Source: Neoroseomonas eburnea
GTDB lineage: Bacteria; Pseudomonadota; Alphaproteobacteria; Acetobacterales; Acetobacteraceae
Direction: 5' to 3'
DNA: 64,000 nt
Assembly: GCF_018129005.1 (NCBI RefSeq)
Contig: NZ_JAAEDL010000002.1
Span: 260,019 to 324,018 of the forward strand
Shown here: positions 9,153 through 18,028 of the stretch, piece by piece
Layout of the letters: every line of letters starts with the position of its first letter
How positions within the stretch are numbered: the stretch's first letter is position 1
Program-made: the position numbers and the translations under genes
The notes under the pieces: model-generated
The model's database searches: none
Seen by the model: only the letters and a program-made list of their open reading frames with translations
What the model was told of the DNA's origin: nothing

Positions 9153-9548
9153 ATGGAACACCCTGAGGATCTCGACAGCCTTGCGGAGGATTGGATCGCC
9201 CTGTGGCAGAGCGAGATCGCCGGACTGGCGGCCGATCCCGAACTCGCGGAGCAGTGGGCCGCCTGGGCTGCGCTTGGCGCTGCCTGGATGCGTGCGGCCA
9301 CGGCCATGACGCCGCGCTACCGGGCCGATTCCCATGACCGCGCCGCTGCGCCGCCGGGGCCCCCGGCCCCTCCCCCTCCACCTGGGCCTGGCGGGCATGC
9401 GGGCTCTCGCCGCGACGAGCAGCCTGCCCGGGACGCCATGGCAGAGCGCCTTGCCGAGCTCGAACGCCGGCTGGCCGATCTCGAAGGCGGGCCGGAAGGA
9501 AAGGGAGAGAATCCTCGCCGCCCTCGCCGCCGCGGGCCACGGGCCTGA
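9153..9548 (+). CDS. PhaE-like small helical protein overlapping the PhaC-like gene
   Basis: Predicted 131-aa protein with no catalytic motif. The first 50 residues are amphipathic and tryptophan-rich (DWIALWQSEIAGLAADPEL, QWAAWAALGAAW), like phasins and PhaE subunits. A proline-rich linker follows, and then a heptad-like segment ([18 protein letters not shown]) that could form a coiled coil. GAGGAG precedes the ATG at the right distance, so the start is convincing. Its last 215 nt are also the start of the PhaC-like gene in another frame. A role as synthase subunit or granule protein is inferred from the neighbourhood. Confidence 0.6.
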   Translation: MEHPEDLDSLAEDWIALWQSEIAGLAADPELAEQWAAWAALGAAWMRAATAMTPRYRADSHDRAAAPPGPPAPPPPPGPGGHAGSRRDEQPARDAMAERLAELERRLADLEGGPEGKGENPRRPRRRGPRA

Positions 9549-10566
9549 CGTTTTCGGCGCCGCCGTCCTGACGCGGCTGGCCCGGGCGGACCGGGCGATG
9601 ATCGCAGGACTCGCCGCCTATCGCCGGCATCCCTGGCAGCGCCAGGCGCCCGACCCGCCGGCGATCTGGGCCGAAGGCGGATCCCGCCTGCTCGACTTCG
9701 GCGGCGAGGGGCCGACGGTGCTGTTCGTGCCGTCCCTCGTGAACCGCGCCTATGTGCTGGATCTGACGCCGGCGCGCTCCTTCATGCGCTGGCTGCCGGG
9801 CCAGGGCTTCCGCACCCTCCTGCTCGACTGGGGCTGGCCGGCGGAGGCCGAGCGCGGCTTCACCCTGACCGACTACGTCGCCGGACGGCTGGAACGCGCG
9901 CTCGCGGCCGCGCCAGGGCCGGTCGTGCTCTCCGGCTACTGCATGGGGGGGCTGCTCGCGCTCGCCGCGGCGCTGCGCCGGCCCGACCGCGTGCGGGCGC
10001 TGGCGCTGCTCGCGACGCCCTGGGACTTCCACGCCGGGCCGGACGGGCCGCGGCGCGCCCGGACCGCCGCCGCCCTGCTGCCGGGCCTCGAAACCATGAT
10101 GGAACCGACCGGCGCCCTGCCGGTGGACGCCATCCAGTCGCTGTTCGCGCTGCTCGACCCCTTCGGCATCGCGCAGAAGTTCCGCGCCTTCGCACGGCTC
10201 GACCCGGGCTCGGAACGCGCGGAACTGTTCGTCGCGCTGGAGGACTGGCTGAACGACGGCATCCCCCTGCCCGCCCCCGTCGCCCGGCAATGCCTCGCCG
10301 GTTGGTACGGGCGGAACGAGCCCGGCCGCCTGGCCTGGCGAGTCGCCGGCCAGGTGGTGGACCCGGCAGCCTGGGAGGGCCCCGCCTTCGCCGGCATCCC
10401 GGAACGCGACCGCATCGTGCCGCCGGCCTCAGCCCACGCCGCCGCCACCCGGCTGCGGCAGGGGGCCACGCATGTCGCGGCCGGGGGGCATATCGGCATG
10501 GTCGCCGGGACCGGGGCGGAAAGGGCGCTCTGGCAACCCTTCGCCGCATGGCTCCGGCGCTTGTAG
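9334..10566 (+). CDS. PhaC-like alpha/beta hydrolase (polyhydroxyalkanoate synthase type)
   Basis: Alpha/beta-hydrolase of 410 aa with the synthase-type box GYCMGG: the nucleophile is Cys203 instead of the lipase serine. Other synthase-like features are [24 protein letters not shown], the late Asp in PERDRIVP (about 359) and His in GGHIGM (about 386). It is shorter than class I PhaC and nearer class III size. The start at 9334 ([16 protein letters not shown]) is chosen because similar Acetobacteraceae proteins begin with an [14 protein letters not shown] motif; if right, it overlaps the upstream gene by 215 nt. The context (PhaR, PhaA) supports a PHA role, but an accessory hydrolase is possible. 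Confidence 0.75.
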   Translation: MTAPLRRRGPRPLPLHLGLAGMRALAATSSLPGTPWQSALPSSNAGWPISKAGRKERERILAALAAAGHGPDVFGAAVLTRLARADRAMIAGLAAYRRHPWQRQAPDPPAIWAEGGSRLLDFGGEGPTVLFVPSLVNRAYVLDLTPARSFMRWLPGQGFRTLLLDWGWPAEAERGFTLTDYVAGRLERALAAAPGPVVLSGYCMGGLLALAAALRRPDRVRALALLATPWDFHAGPDGPRRARTAAALLPGLETMMEPTGALPVDAIQSLFALLDPFGIAQKFRAFARLDPGSERAELFVALEDWLNDGIPLPAPVARQCLAGWYGRNEPGRLAWRVAGQVVDPAAWEGPAFAGIPERDRIVPPASAHAAATRLRQGATHVAAGGHIGMVAGTGAERALWQPFAAWLRRL

Positions 10567-10624
10567 CCACCCCCCGCCCGGGCGCATGCTGCGCCGCAAT
10601 GCCCCCGAGGGAGAACAACCAGTC

Positions 10625-11797
10625 ATGACCGAAATCGTCATCGCCTCCGCCGCCCGCACGCCGGTCGGTTCCTTCAACGGGGCCTTTGCCTCGCTGCCGG
10701 CCCATGCGCTCGGCACCGTCGCGATCAAGGCCGCGCTGGAGCGCGCCAAGGTCGAGGGCGGCGAGGTGGACGAGGTGATCCTCGGCCAGATCCTGGCCGC
10801 CGGCTCCGGACAGAACCCGGCGCGTCAGGCGTCGGTGAATGCCGGCATCCCGGTCGAGCACACCGCCTTCGGCATCAACCAGCTCTGCGGTTCCGGCCTG
10901 CGCGCCGTGGCCCTCGCGGCCCAGCAGATCGCCGCGGGCGACGCGAAGATCATGGTCGCCGGCGGGCAGGAGAGCATGACCCAGGCGCCGCACGCCCAGC
11001 AGCTCCGCGCCGGGCAGAAGATGGGCGACCTGCAGCTCATCGACACCATGCTGCGCGACGGGCTGATGGATGCCTTCCACGGCTACCACATGGGCAACAC
11101 CGCCGAGAACGTGGCGCAGAAGTTCCAGATCACCCGCGAGCAGCAGGACGAGTTCGCCTTCAACAGCCAGCGCAAGGCGGGCGAGGCGATGAAGGCCAAC
11201 CGCTTCGCGGACGAGATCGCGCCGGTGACGGTGAAGGGCCGCAAGGGCGACACCGTCGTCTCGAGCGACGAATACCCGAAGCCCGAGACGACGATGGAAG
11301 TGCTGCAGAAGCTGCGCGCGGCCTTCGCCAAGGACGGCACGGTGACGGCGGGCAACGCCTCCGGCATCAACGACGGCGCCGCGGCGGTGGTGGTGATGAC
11401 GGCGGCGGAAGCGGCCAAGCGCGGCATCACGCCGATGGCGCGCATCGTCTCCTGGGCCACCGCCGGCGTCGATCCCTCCATCATGGGCACCGGGCCGATC
11501 CCGGCCTCGCGCAAGGCGCTGGCCAAGGCGGGCTGGAAGATCGACGACCTCGACCTGATCGAGGCGAACGAGGCCTTCGCTGCGCAGGCGCTGGCGGTGA
11601 ACAAGGATCTCGGCTGGGATACTTCCAAGGTCAACGTGAACGGCGGTGCGATCGCGCTGGGGCACCCGATCGGCGCCTCCGGCGCACGCGTGCTGACGAC
11701 GCTGCTGTTCGAGATGCAGAAGCGGGGCGCGAAGAAGGGCCTCGCGACGCTGTGCATCGGCGGCGGCATGGGCGTCGCCATGTGCCTCGAGCGGTGA
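10625..11797 (+). CDS. phaA: Acetyl-CoA C-acetyltransferase (beta-ketothiolase) PhaA
   Basis: Condenses two acetyl-CoA to acetoacetyl-CoA, the first step of PHB synthesis; cytoplasmic, 390 aa. The nucleophilic Cys88 lies in [10 protein letters not shown]. The second active-site block is [16 protein letters not shown], and the C-terminal cysteine block is [15 protein letters not shown]. Length and motifs are those of biosynthetic thiolases. It begins 58 nt after the PhaC-like gene. No phaB reductase follows; the next gene is on the other strand. The product could equally serve acetoacetate or fatty acid metabolism. Confidence 0.95.
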   Translation: MTEIVIASAARTPVGSFNGAFASLPAHALGTVAIKAALERAKVEGGEVDEVILGQILAAGSGQNPARQASVNAGIPVEHTAFGINQLCGSGLRAVALAAQQIAAGDAKIMVAGGQESMTQAPHAQQLRAGQKMGDLQLIDTMLRDGLMDAFHGYHMGNTAENVAQKFQITREQQDEFAFNSQRKAGEAMKANRFADEIAPVTVKGRKGDTVVSSDEYPKPETTMEVLQKLRAAFAKDGTVTAGNASGINDGAAAVVVMTAAEAAKRGITPMARIVSWATAGVDPSIMGTGPIPASRKALAKAGWKIDDLDLIEANEAFAAQALAVNKDLGWDTSKVNVNGGAIALGHPIGASGARVLTTLLFEMQKRGAKKGLATLCIGGGMGVAMCLER

Positions 11798-11812
11798 GCT
11801 GAGGCGCGAGGG

Positions 11813-11866
11813 CCGGAGGGGCCTTGCCCCTCCGGGCCACCCCACCAAAGGCCGAAAGGCCTTTGG
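11813..11866. repeat. AB composite hairpin repeat (inverted copy)
   Basis: Module B: CCGGAGGGGC and GCCCCTCCGG around CTT (11813-11835). Module A: CCAAAGGCC, GAAA, GGCCTTTGG (11845-11866). The order is reversed relative to the copies at 5967 and 14545, i.e. the element lies in the other orientation. Confidence 0.75.
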
Positions 11867-12050
11867 AAACCATCACTTGGCGTTGGGCAGGGCTGGAACT
11901 CCGCGGCGACGAAGGACGAGCCGCGCCGGAAGCCCGGGATTCCTCCCCGGGCGTCGTGCCCGTCGCGCGCTTCTCCGTGCCGGCGTGGCAGTCATGCCCA
12001 ACACCAGGTATCGGCGGTCCAGGGTGCCCAGCACCCTGGCGGGGCTAGGC

Positions 12051-12077
12051 TCGGAGAGGGGCAGCGCCCCTCTCCGA
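12051..12077. repeat. Lone B-module hairpin
   Basis: Perfect 12-bp stem TCGGAGAGGGGC / GCCCCTCTCCGA with loop AGC, 41 nt behind the stop of the MBL-fold gene on the minus strand. Confidence 0.7.
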
Positions 12078-12118
12078 TCACCAGCGCCAAGACTTCGCGC
12101 GCACGGAGGCAGAGCCTC

Positions 12119-12856
12119 CTACGCGGCGGCCAGAAGCGCCCGCACCCGGTCATCATAATTGGCGGCCAGGCCCCGAAGCGCCGCCGCGCCGTCACCCGCG
12201 AAGGCCGGGCCGTGCATCAGCGCCAGGGTCCGCGGCGAGATCTCCGCTAGGCGGCGGATCGTCGCGCCCATGGACGGGTGCAGGCTGGAGAACCTGAACA
12301 TGTCCTCCGCGGCGATGGCCGGCCCGACGATGTCGGACCCGGTCAGCGCGGGGCCATCCCCGACCTGTGTGAACAGATCCCCGCACATCAGCGTTCCCGA
12401 CGCCTCCTCGTAGAGAACGCCCGCGTCCCAGCCATGGGGGATGTGCGGCGTGTCGATGTAGCGGACCCGCTTCCCACGGCCGAGGTCGATCACCTCCCCG
12501 TCCCGCAGCACCCGCGGCGCGCGGTCGGCCATGTCGTTCAGCGAGACCATGCAGCCGGTCTGCCCGTGCGCCACCTCGGCAAGTGGCGCCACGGCGAGCC
12601 ATTCGTTCATCGCCCCGCACTCATCGGCCTCGTAGTGGCCGAAGGTGATCCAGCGCAGCTTCTCCACCGGCATCAGCCGGCCGAGCGCCTCGCGCAGCAG
12701 CGGGAACATGCGCCGCAGCCCGGTGTGGAAGAGCAGCGGCTCATCGCCGAGCACCAGGAAGTGGTTGAAGGTGAAGCCCGCCGGCGGGGCGATCGCGTCC
12801 ACACGGACCGATAGCCGGTAGATGCCGTCGGCGATCTCATCGATGCGCGGTTCCAT
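12119..12856 (-). CDS. MBL-fold metallohydrolase, flavodiiron-like
   Basis: Metallo-beta-lactamase-fold protein, 245 aa. The metal ligands resemble the flavodiiron (ROO) subtype rather than HxHxDH hydrolases. They read H-Y-E-A-D-E at about residue 76, then VAHGQTG, TPHIPHGWDAG, MCGDLFTQ and LMHGPAFAG. It lacks the flavodoxin domain of true flavodiiron proteins, so it is a stand-alone diiron or dizinc domain of unknown substrate. ATG 12856 has AAGGAG about 8 nt upstream. It is divergent from a TetR regulator; the gap has a 28-bp inverted repeat, so it is likely the regulated gene. Confidence 0.82.
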   Translation of the reverse strand: MEPRIDEIADGIYRLSVRVDAIAPPAGFTFNHFLVLGDEPLLFHTGLRRMFPLLREALGRLMPVEKLRWITFGHYEADECGAMNEWLAVAPLAEVAHGQTGCMVSLNDMADRAPRVLRDGEVIDLGRGKRVRYIDTPHIPHGWDAGVLYEEASGTLMCGDLFTQVGDGPALTGSDIVGPAIAAEDMFRFSSLHPSMGATIRRLAEISPRTLALMHGPAFAGDGAAALRGLAANYDDRVRALLAAA

Positions 12857-12907
12857 GGAGTTCTCTCCTTGACGGGTGCGAGCCTGGGGTAGTGGACCTC
12901 GGCATTT

Positions 12908-12935
12908 TTTGAGCGCACACATTGGTGCATTCAAA
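12908..12935. promoter_or_regulatory. Candidate TetR operator
   Basis: Inverted repeat TTTGAGCGCAC and GTGCATTCAAA (9 of 11 positions pair) around the six bases ACATTG. It is centred in the 128-nt gap between the MBL-fold gene and the divergent TetR gene. A second small dyad GTCA-ATAA-TGAC lies at 12947-12958. Both are in the AT-richest stretch of the area, as expected for a promoter. Confidence 0.5.
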
Positions 12936-12984
12936 TCGATTCCGTGTCAATAATGACGATACATCTTTGTGCAGTGAAAACAGG

Positions 12985-13557
12985 ATGACACGCCCCTATA
13001 CCCTCAGGCGCCGCGCCGAACGGCAGGCAGAGACCCGTCAGCGCATCGTCGAGGCGGCCATCGCGCTCCACGGCAGCGTCGGGCCGGCGCTGACCTCGAT
13101 CAGCATGGTGGCGGCGCGCGCGAAGGTTCAGCGCCACACCCTCTATGCCCACTTCCCCGATGAACGGAGCCTGTACCTCGCCTGTTCCGGCCTCTCGCTG
13201 GAACGCGACCCGCTGCCGGACCCTGGGCCATGGCGGAGCGCCGCGTCGCGGGAAGCGCGGCTGCGGGCCGGCCTGGGCGCGATCTACGGCTGGTACGAAC
13301 GCAACGCGGATCTCGCCGGATGCGTCCTGCGGGATGCCGAGCACCATGCCCTCACGCGGGAGGTCGTCGGCCTGCGGATCGCTCCCTGGATGCAGGCCTG
13401 TCGCGAGGTTCTGGCCGAGGCGCTCAGCGAGGGGCAGCGGGCGGTGCTGCACCTCGCGCTGGGCTACTTCACCTGGCGCGCCCTGACCCGCGAGGCGGGG
13501 CTGGCGCAGGAGGAGGCCGTGGCGGCGATGGTCCGGGCGATCCTCGGCCAGCCATGA
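12985..13557 (+). CDS. TetR/AcrR-family transcriptional regulator
   Basis: One-component repressor-type regulator, 190 aa. The N-terminal HTH covers about residues 12-58: AETRQRIVEAAIALHGSVG, SISMVAARAKVQRHTLYAHF. The C-terminal part is all-helical with the ligand pocket expected of the family (WYERNADLAGCVLRDAEHHA). The ATG at 12985 is chosen because it follows CAGG and gives the usual short N-terminus. It is transcribed away from the MBL-fold hydrolase and shares with it the inverted repeat at 12908, so it probably controls that gene and itself. Effector unknown. Confidence 0.88.
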   Translation: MTRPYTLRRRAERQAETRQRIVEAAIALHGSVGPALTSISMVAARAKVQRHTLYAHFPDERSLYLACSGLSLERDPLPDPGPWRSAASREARLRAGLGAIYGWYERNADLAGCVLRDAEHHALTREVVGLRIAPWMQACREVLAEALSEGQRAVLHLALGYFTWRALTREAGLAQEEAVAAMVRAILGQP

Positions 13558-13608
13558 ACAGCGGCGCGCGTCTTGCCGGCGGGCGCCCGGCAGTGTCGTG
13601 GCAGGGTG

Positions 13609-14523
13609 TCACGCCGTGAGCAGCACCACCGATTCCTCGCGCCCGGCGGCTGGTGCGCCCGGCGCGTCGGCCCTCATGCGCTCGATCCGCACGGCAGCGA
13701 AGCCGGCGGAGCGCGCGTGCCGCTCCCAGGCGGCGTCGTCCCAGACGCGCAGGAAGAAGGCAGGGCTCTGGAGCGGCTCCTCCCCGGGGAAGGCCACCCA
13801 GGAGAGGCAGACCAGGCCACCCCGTTCCGCGACGAAGACCTGGCGCACCAGGAACAGGACGTCGTCGCCGAGGGGCACCTTCATGTGCTGCACCCAGCGG
13901 CCTTCGAGCGCGGCGCGCCTATCGAGGTCGCCATGCACCAGCGCCAGGCCGCCCGGGCGCAGCACGCGGCGGAATTCCTCCAGGGTTGCGACTTCGTCGC
14001 GCTCGTCGAGGAAATAGCCGAGGGAATTCCACATGTTCACGAGCAGGTCGAAGGCCCCGGTCGCCACCGGCAGCCGGCGCATGTCCGCGGCCGCGTAGAG
14101 CGCCGCCCCGCCCGCCTTCGCCGCGCGGAGATAGCCTTCCTGCAACTCCATCCCGACCACGTCGAAGCCGCGGCGGGCGAGTTCCTCCGCGTGCCGCCCG
14201 TAGCCGCAGGGAATGTCGAGGATGCGCGGAGTCAACGCCCCGAAATGCTCGCGTGCGACGGCACAGATGCGGTCCACCTCCCGCCGCGTGCGGTCCTGTT
14301 CCGTCGTGGCGGCATCCTGCCCCGGGAAGCGTTCGGCGATGGCGCGGTAGGCCTGACCGAAATAGGCGTCCGGCCCGGCATCCCACCAGGTGTCGCGCGG
14401 CTGCGCCGCGGCCGCGAACTCCGCCTCCGGGCAGGTCCAGAGGTGCTGCGCCGCCTGCGCCGGCACGCGCCTGAACCCCTGCCCCAGCGCCTTCTTCAAC
14501 CTGATGGGCGCGCCGCTCGTCAT
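13609..14523 (-). CDS. Class I SAM-dependent methyltransferase
   Basis: Predicted methyltransferase of 304 aa. The SAM-binding motif I reads ILDIPCGYGRHAEELARRG, followed by the acidic end of strand two (VGMELQEGYLRAA). Motif II/III is seen as DMRRLPVATGAFDLLVNMWNS and FRRVLRPGGLALVHGD. An extra 90-residue N-terminal region has no recognised domain. Substrate unknown; the closest general type is Methyltransf_11/25 small-molecule enzymes. Its stop lies 51 nt behind the TetR gene on the other strand, and an AB repeat separates it from the formamidase upstream. Confidence 0.82.
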   Translation of the reverse strand: MTSGAPIRLKKALGQGFRRVPAQAAQHLWTCPEAEFAAAAQPRDTWWDAGPDAYFGQAYRAIAERFPGQDAATTEQDRTRREVDRICAVAREHFGALTPRILDIPCGYGRHAEELARRGFDVVGMELQEGYLRAAKAGGAALYAAADMRRLPVATGAFDLLVNMWNSLGYFLDERDEVATLEEFRRVLRPGGLALVHGDLDRRAALEGRWVQHMKVPLGDDVLFLVRQVFVAERGGLVCLSWVAFPGEEPLQSPAFFLRVWDDAAWERHARSAGFAAVRIERMRADAPGAPAAGREESVVLLTA

Positions 14524-14544
14524 CCGGCGCCAATCCGATGGTTT

Positions 14545-14598
14545 CCAAAGGCCTTTCGGCCTTTGGCGGGGTGGTCCGGAGGGGCGGCGCCCCTCCGG
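14545..14598. repeat. AB composite hairpin repeat
   Basis: Module A: CCAAAGGCC, TTTC, GGCCTTTGG (14545-14566). Module B: CCGGAGGGGC, GGC, GCCCCTCCGG (14576-14598). It lies 8 nt behind the stop of the formamidase gene and before the methyltransferase start, all on the minus strand. Confidence 0.75.
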
Positions 14599-14605
14599 CG
14601 CGCCA

Positions 14606-15577
14606 TCAGAACAGCAGACCCTTCTTCAGCATCCCGTGCACCCCTTTCTCCCCGTTCACCGTCTGGGTGACACGGAAATCCACCGCGAGCGAGCAGAACT
14701 GATAGGCATCGGCATCGGACAGGTTGGTGCGCGAGCAGATGAACGCGATCATCTCCCTCAGCGCCTGCTTCATCGCGAGGTCGAGGTCCTCGTTCATCCC
14801 CATGGTGATGTAGTGGGTCTTCGTCTCGGCGCGCGGGAACTTCAGCACCGGATCCTTCGCGCCGCCACCCTTGACCAGCGACAGGCGGAAATGCCCGGTC
14901 AGGCAGATTTCCAGCGCGTTGATGCAGACCTCGCCATCGCCCTGCACGCCGTGGCCGTCGCCGGCGGAGAACAGCGCTCCCTCGTTGAACACCGGCAGGT
15001 AGAGCGTCGTGCCCTCGGTCAGTTCCTTGTTGTCCAGGTTGCCGCCAATGGCGCGCGGTTCCTTGGTGTTGATCATCCCCCAGTCGCGCGGCGGGGCGAC
15101 GCCCATCACCCCGAAGAAGGGCGCGAGCGGCAGGTCCATCCCGCCTTCCTTCGGTCCGAAGGGCAGGCGGCAGGTCATCGCCGCCTTGTCCACAGGAATG
15201 TGCAGGGTGCGGCGATAGGGAAAATCCTCCGGCAGCGTGCCGAAGAGCGGGCGGAAGCCGCAGAAGCCCCAATCGGCGCCGAGTTCGATCTTCTCGATGT
15301 CGATGCGCAGCGCGTCGCCCGGTTCGGCGCCGCGAACCTCGACCGGCCCGGTGATGACATGGGCGCCGAGGCGCGGCAGCTTCGCGTGGATCTCCCGCAG
15401 CACCGGGGAGACCGCCATCATCTTCTCCTGCGGTGGCATCTGCTCCGGCCCACCGGAGAGGCATTCGAGGATGACGACCTCCCCCGGATCGACCGAGGCG
15501 ACCGGCGGGAAGGAGGCATCGAAGGCGCCCCAGCGGCAGTTGGTCAGGGATGCGGCGACGCGGGTCGGTTCGGTCAT
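14606..15577 (-). CDS. Acetamidase/formamidase family protein
   Basis: Amide hydrolase of the FmdA_AmdA family, 323 aa, expected to release ammonia from formamide, acetamide or similar short amides in the cytoplasm. Family features are HVITGPVEVRGAEPGD, the glycine-rich DWGFCGFRPLFG, GVMGVAPPRDWG, and the conserved FSAGDGHGVQGDGEVCINALE, which carries the metal-binding and catalytic residues. Length is as usual for the short bacterial form. It lies upstream of the methyltransferase on the same strand, separated by a repeat that probably ends its transcript. No amide transporter is adjacent. Confidence 0.9.
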   Translation of the reverse strand: MTEPTRVAASLTNCRWGAFDASFPPVASVDPGEVVILECLSGGPEQMPPQEKMMAVSPVLREIHAKLPRLGAHVITGPVEVRGAEPGDALRIDIEKIELGADWGFCGFRPLFGTLPEDFPYRRTLHIPVDKAAMTCRLPFGPKEGGMDLPLAPFFGVMGVAPPRDWGMINTKEPRAIGGNLDNKELTEGTTLYLPVFNEGALFSAGDGHGVQGDGEVCINALEICLTGHFRLSLVKGGGAKDPVLKFPRAETKTHYITMGMNEDLDLAMKQALREMIAFICSRTNLSDADAYQFCSLAVDFRVTQTVNGEKGVHGMLKKGLLF

Positions 15578-15668
15578 GCGCGGGTCCTTGCAGGTCAGGC
15601 GGTTGGCGTCATTCGAACCGCTGGCGGCGAGTGCGACAACAGGAAAGCTGCGCTCCGCGGCAGGATCG

Positions 15669-16712
15669 CTACAGCCAGCCCTTGCGGCGGAAATACAGCA
15701 CCGGAAGGATGGCGCTGACGACCATCAGGATCAGCGCGATGGGGTAGCCCTCCACCAGCTTGAGCTCGGGCATGTGCTCGAAGTTCATGCCGTAGATGCT
15801 CGCGATCAGGGTGGGCGGCATGAGCGCCACCGAGGCCACCGTGAAGGTCTTGATGATGTTGTTCTGCTCCACGTTGATCACGCCGAGCACCGCGTCGAGC
15901 AGGAACTGGGCCTTCTGGTTGAGGAAGGTCGCGTGCTCGACGAGGGAGCGGACGTCGCGCACCAGCGTCTTGATCAGGGACTGGTTCTCCTTGCGCACGG
16001 CGGAGGCCTTCTCCGCACCCACGAAGGTGAGGATGCGGTTGAGGCCGAGCAGCGTCTCGGAGGTTCGCGTCGTGACGTCGCCGACCTGGCCGAGGGTGAT
16101 CAGCGTCTCCTTGAGCTGGTCGTCGCGGCGGTTCGCCTTGATGTTGGCGCGCGCGGCGCGGAAGGTGCGCTGCGATGCCCGGTCCATGTCGGCGCCGACG
16201 CGTTCCAGCACGTCGGCGAGCCGGTCCACGATCTGCTCGAACAGATGCAGCATCACCGCGTCCGGTGAGGAGAGCAGCGCCGCCGGCTGGCGTTGCGCCC
16301 GCGTGCCGAACACCGTGAAGGCCTTGGGGGTCGCGTAGCGCACCGTCACCAGCGTCGTATTGGTCAGCACGAAGGTGATGGCGGTGGAACTGTATTCCCC
16401 GCTGTCCACACCGTAGAGGAAGTTGGCGGTCAGGAAGAGCGAGTCCTCCTCCCGGTAGAGACGGGAGGAACTCTCGATCTCCTGCATCTCCTCCCGCGTC
16501 GGGATCTCGACGCGGAGCGCGGTCTGGACCGCCTTCTCCTCGGCGACGGTGGGGTTGAGCAGGTCGATCCAGACCGCGTGGCGCAGGCTCTCGGGCTCGG
16601 CGACGGCGGCCGCGGCCTCGCGCACCTCGTTGGGCAGCACCGCGGTGATGTCGGACATGGCGCCTTCGCGCACGCGACAGCGGCCGTTCTCGACCGTCCA
16701 GGTCGTCAGCAT
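15669..16712 (-). CDS. CorA-family magnesium/divalent cation transporter
   Basis: Inner-membrane channel of the CorA family, 347 aa. A large soluble N-terminal domain (WIDLLNPTVAEEKAVQ near residue 48) leads into a long helix and then two C-terminal transmembrane segments. The selectivity signature GMN lies between them as IYGMNFEHMPEL. The second segment is ALILMVVSAILPVLYF and the tail is basic (RRKGWL). The ATG at 16712 gives the normal length; the frame is open further upstream but not family-like. It is last in a codirectional minus-strand run starting at mtnB, 35 nt after the 2H phosphoesterase. Confidence 0.92.
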   Translation of the reverse strand: MLTTWTVENGRCRVREGAMSDITAVLPNEVREAAAAVAEPESLRHAVWIDLLNPTVAEEKAVQTALRVEIPTREEMQEIESSSRLYREEDSLFLTANFLYGVDSGEYSSTAITFVLTNTTLVTVRYATPKAFTVFGTRAQRQPAALLSSPDAVMLHLFEQIVDRLADVLERVGADMDRASQRTFRAARANIKANRRDDQLKETLITLGQVGDVTTRTSETLLGLNRILTFVGAEKASAVRKENQSLIKTLVRDVRSLVEHATFLNQKAQFLLDAVLGVINVEQNNIIKTFTVASVALMPPTLIASIYGMNFEHMPELKLVEGYPIALILMVVSAILPVLYFRRKGWL

Positions 16713-16747
16713 GCCGGGGCACCTCCGCGCAGAGCGTTCATCGGCTT

Positions 16748-17317
16748 CTAGACGCCTGCCGCGGCATGCGCCAACCCGGCCGGAAGGGGATGGCATGCCA
16801 GCACGGCGACGGGCCGGAAACGGACAAGGTCGAGACAATCCGCGCGGGCCGGGACAACCCCCGGCCAGAGCGGAGCGAGGCAGTCGAACGCGCGGCCCAT
16901 CCACCCCGGATCGCCTGCCGCGCCACCCTTGGCGAGGGTGACATGCGGCACCCAGGCCCCGGGCCGGTAATGCGGGTCGCAGGGCAGGTCGGCCAGGGCC
17001 CCGGACAGGCTCCGATGATGCGCCAGCAGCGTCTCGGTCACCACTGGTGCCAGCCACAGCACCGGTTCGGGCGCGACGAAGGTGCCGAGGCCCGAAAAGC
17101 GCAGCGGCACCGCCGCCCAGGCCGCCGCCAGGCGGGCAACGTCACGCCGCAGCGCCTGCGTGTCCACCCCGTCCGGATGGATGGTGAGGGTGACGTGCGG
17201 CGGGTAGCCGAGGCGCAGCGCATCCTCATGCAGCCCGGCCTCGGCAAGGGCACGCCACATCGCCTCGATCGGCCGCGCCGCAGCGGCGTCGAGACGCAGC
17301 GTGACCGCGTAGGGCAT
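16748..17317 (-). CDS. 2'-5' RNA ligase / 2H phosphoesterase family protein
   Basis: Small 2H-fold protein, 189 aa, with both catalytic H-x-T-x signatures: HVTLTIHPD near residue 44 and HVTLAKGG near residue 127. These two motifs define the LigT/ThpR-type cyclic phosphodiesterases, which act on 2',3'-cyclic or 2'-5' linkages in RNA or nucleotides. The start at 17317 (PYAVTLRLDA) places the first strand correctly. Only two bases separate it from mtnC, so it is probably translated from the same mRNA. No functional link to methionine salvage is known to me. Confidence 0.85.
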   Translation of the reverse strand: MPYAVTLRLDAAAARPIEAMWRALAEAGLHEDALRLGYPPHVTLTIHPDGVDTQALRRDVARLAAAWAAVPLRFSGLGTFVAPEPVLWLAPVVTETLLAHHRSLSGALADLPCDPHYRPGAWVPHVTLAKGGAAGDPGWMGRAFDCLAPLWPGVVPARADCLDLVRFRPVAVLACHPLPAGLAHAAAGV

Positions 17318-17319
17318 GT

Positions 17320-18021
17320 TCAGCCGGTCGCGGCCGGCAGGCCGTGGAGGCGCGCAACGCCGAGGAAGTCGGTGGCCTCGGCATGTCGCCCGCACGCCCG
17401 CATACCATCCTCCGCGCGGACGAGCTGGCAGGTGCGCAGCCCGGCCGCAGCGGCGGCGTCCAGCTCCTCCGCCACGTCGGAGAGAAAGAGCACCTCGGCC
17501 GGCGGCAGGTACAGCCCGGCGGCGATGGTGGCGTAGGACGCCGCCTCCCGCTTGCCGCCGACCCTGGTGTCGAAGAAGCCGGCGAAGAGCGGCGTGAGGT
17601 CGCCGGCGACGGAATGCCCGAAGAGCAGCCGCTGCGCCTCGACCGAGCCCGAGGAATAGACCGCGAGCCGCAGCCCCGCCCGCGCCCAGGCCCGCAGGCA
17701 GGGGGCGACGTCCGGCCAGAGATGGCCCTTGAGCCGGCCGTCGAGATACCCCGCGCGCCAGATCAGCCCCTGCAGCGTCTTCAGCGGCGTGACCTTGGCA
17801 TCCTGCTGCATCCAGCGGCGCAGCACGGCGCGCGGATCCTCACCCGGCGCGGCGGCGCGCACCTCGGCGAGGATCGCCGCGACCTCGGGATCGTCTGCGC
17901 GGGCATCGAGGAAGGCGTCGAGCTCCGCCTGCGCGAAGGGGAACAGCGTCTCCTTCACGAAGGCGATGGCGCTCGTCGTGCCTTCGATGTCCGTCAGGAC
18001 GCAGCTCGGCGGAACCGGCAA
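17320..18021 (-). CDS. mtnC: Acireductone synthase (enolase-phosphatase E1) MtnC
   Basis: Bifunctional HAD-superfamily enzyme of the methionine salvage pathway, 233 aa. It enolises and dephosphorylates 2,3-diketo-5-methylthiopentyl-1-phosphate to acireductone. Visible features are the modified HAD motif I LTDIEGTTSAIAFVKETLFPFA, here seen as DIEGT, motif II VYSSGSVEAQ, the motif III lysine in GGKREAASY, and motif IV FLSDVAEELDAA. All are intact and the length is standard. It lies 7 nt after mtnD. Confidence 0.95.
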   Translation of the reverse strand: MPVPPSCVLTDIEGTTSAIAFVKETLFPFAQAELDAFLDARADDPEVAAILAEVRAAAPGEDPRAVLRRWMQQDAKVTPLKTLQGLIWRAGYLDGRLKGHLWPDVAPCLRAWARAGLRLAVYSSGSVEAQRLLFGHSVAGDLTPLFAGFFDTRVGGKREAASYATIAAGLYLPPAEVLFLSDVAEELDAAAAAGLRTCQLVRAEDGMRACGRHAEATDFLGVARLHGLPAATG

Positions 18022-18028
18022 GGCCGTG

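Larger units (their letters stand above)
11798..12118. other. 321-nt convergent intergenic region packed with hairpins
   Basis: There is no gene between phaA and the MBL-fold gene. It holds the B-A composite repeat (11813-11866), a hairpin CCAGGGTGC / GCACCCTGG with loop CCA (12019-12039), and a lone B module TCGGAGAGGGGC / GCCCCTCTCCGA (12051-12077). The stretch 11870-12015 shows nothing I recognise. Both flanking genes end here, so these are probably transcript ends. Confidence 0.7.
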
